64,000 nt of DNA. It comes from Citrobacter amalonaticus. GTDB lineage: Bacteria > Pseudomonadota > Gammaproteobacteria > Enterobacterales > Enterobacteriaceae. Shown in pieces: positions 63,762 through 64,000 of this stretch (position 1 is its first letter; each line of letters starts with the position of its first letter). Position numbers and translations under genes: made by a program. The DNA lies in the NCBI RefSeq assembly GCF_002918555.1, contig NZ_PQMB01000006.1, positions 178,759 to 242,758 on the forward strand, written 5' to 3'. Below the pieces are notes generated by a model. That model worked only from the letters and a program-made list of their open reading frames with translations. It made no database searches and was not told the DNA's origin.

Positions 63762-64000
63762 TTATGTTGTGATCCCAAGATGCTGCCGGTACTTCACCGG
63801 GCTCATTGCACCCAATGATAACTTGATGCGCTTCTCGTTATACCAGCGTATGTACCTGTCCAGGAAGCAGATAAATTTTTCCTGCGTGATGCCTGCCCAG
63901 TTTCTGCCGTAGAACATTTCATTTTTGACCCGCCCGAAGAAGCCTTCACACGCCGCATTATCCGACGAGCATCCTTTGCGCGACATAGACCTTATAAGTC
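63762..64000 (-). mobile_element. IS3-family transposase (OrfB), C-terminal part, continues beyond window
   Basis: The frame runs off the window at 64000; the visible part is SMSRKGCSSDNAACEGFFGR, then VKNEMFY, and ends IRWYNEKRIKLSLG and YRQHLGITT. This is the end of an IS3-family DDE transposase with the catalytic Glu in ACEGFF. The internal ATG at 63986 is not the start. The right side of the element is outside the window. IS elements are common next to dif. Confidence 0.9.

Overview
The window looks like chromosomal DNA from an enterobacterium of the Citrobacter/Salmonella/Escherichia group. The backbone follows the E. coli K-12 order around the replication terminus: ydcO-sutR-rlhA-yncJ, ydcR, patD-yncL-ortT, ydcY-ydcZ-mnaT-curA-mcbR-pqqU-yncE, yncG, yddH-nhoA, yddG-fdnGHI, maeA-osmC and digH. 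The smvR-smvA, ompD-type porin and srfABC blocks are not in K-12 but are typical of Salmonella and Citrobacter, so Citrobacter is the best guess; species cannot be named from this window alone. Near the right edge (63674-63701) lies a sequence that matches, from memory, the E. coli dif site, so the window reaches the chromosome dimer-resolution site.

Layout. 1-4.4 kb: end of an AraC regulator, a gene-free stretch, an M60/enhancin-like metallopeptidase and a ydcO transporter gene cut off by that accessory block. 4.5-13.9 kb: backbone genes plus a cytochrome bd-type oxidase operon; ydcSTUV are missing upstream of patD. 13.9-17.1 kb: an A/T-rich accessory island on the minus strand with a microcin PDI-like precursor, a probable immunity protein, a metallopeptidase-like T6SS effector with a lipoprotein immunity gene and Hcp, and remnants of a bacteriocin exporter and a serine recombinase. 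17.1-25.5 kb: srfABC and a dipeptide-type binding protein. 25.7-27.8 kb: a second orphan Hcp cassette between ydcY and ydcZ, flanked by a 134-bp direct repeat of the ydcY/ydcZ 3' ends. 27.8-35 kb: backbone. 35.2-36.5 kb: an NleH/OspG-like effector kinase and a Tn3 transposase remnant where ansP would be expected. 36.5-49.1 kb: yncG to fdnI, including a selenocysteine formate dehydrogenase. 49.1-58.8 kb: an ABC-F ATPase with a leader ORF, maeA with a decayed sra upstream, osmC, an HdeB-like chaperone, a chemoreceptor with a FliA-type promoter, and a RidA/ammonia-lyase/DauR operon. 58.8-64 kb: the blue-light module ycgZ-ymgA-ariR/bluF/bluR, digH, dif and an IS3-family transposase running off the edge.

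How the parts work together. The backbone mostly serves anaerobic respiration, envelope and stress functions. The accessory load is about competition and host interaction: a microcin, two effector-immunity-Hcp cassettes in the same gene order, an effector kinase, an enhancin-like protease and SrfABC. No T6SS or T3SS apparatus genes are present here, so those cargo genes depend on machinery encoded elsewhere. The most unusual items are the microcin with a changed double-glycine site, the repeat-flanked Hcp cassette with a decayed second immunity gene, the ABC-F leader ORF, and the sra relic that reads in frame into maeA.
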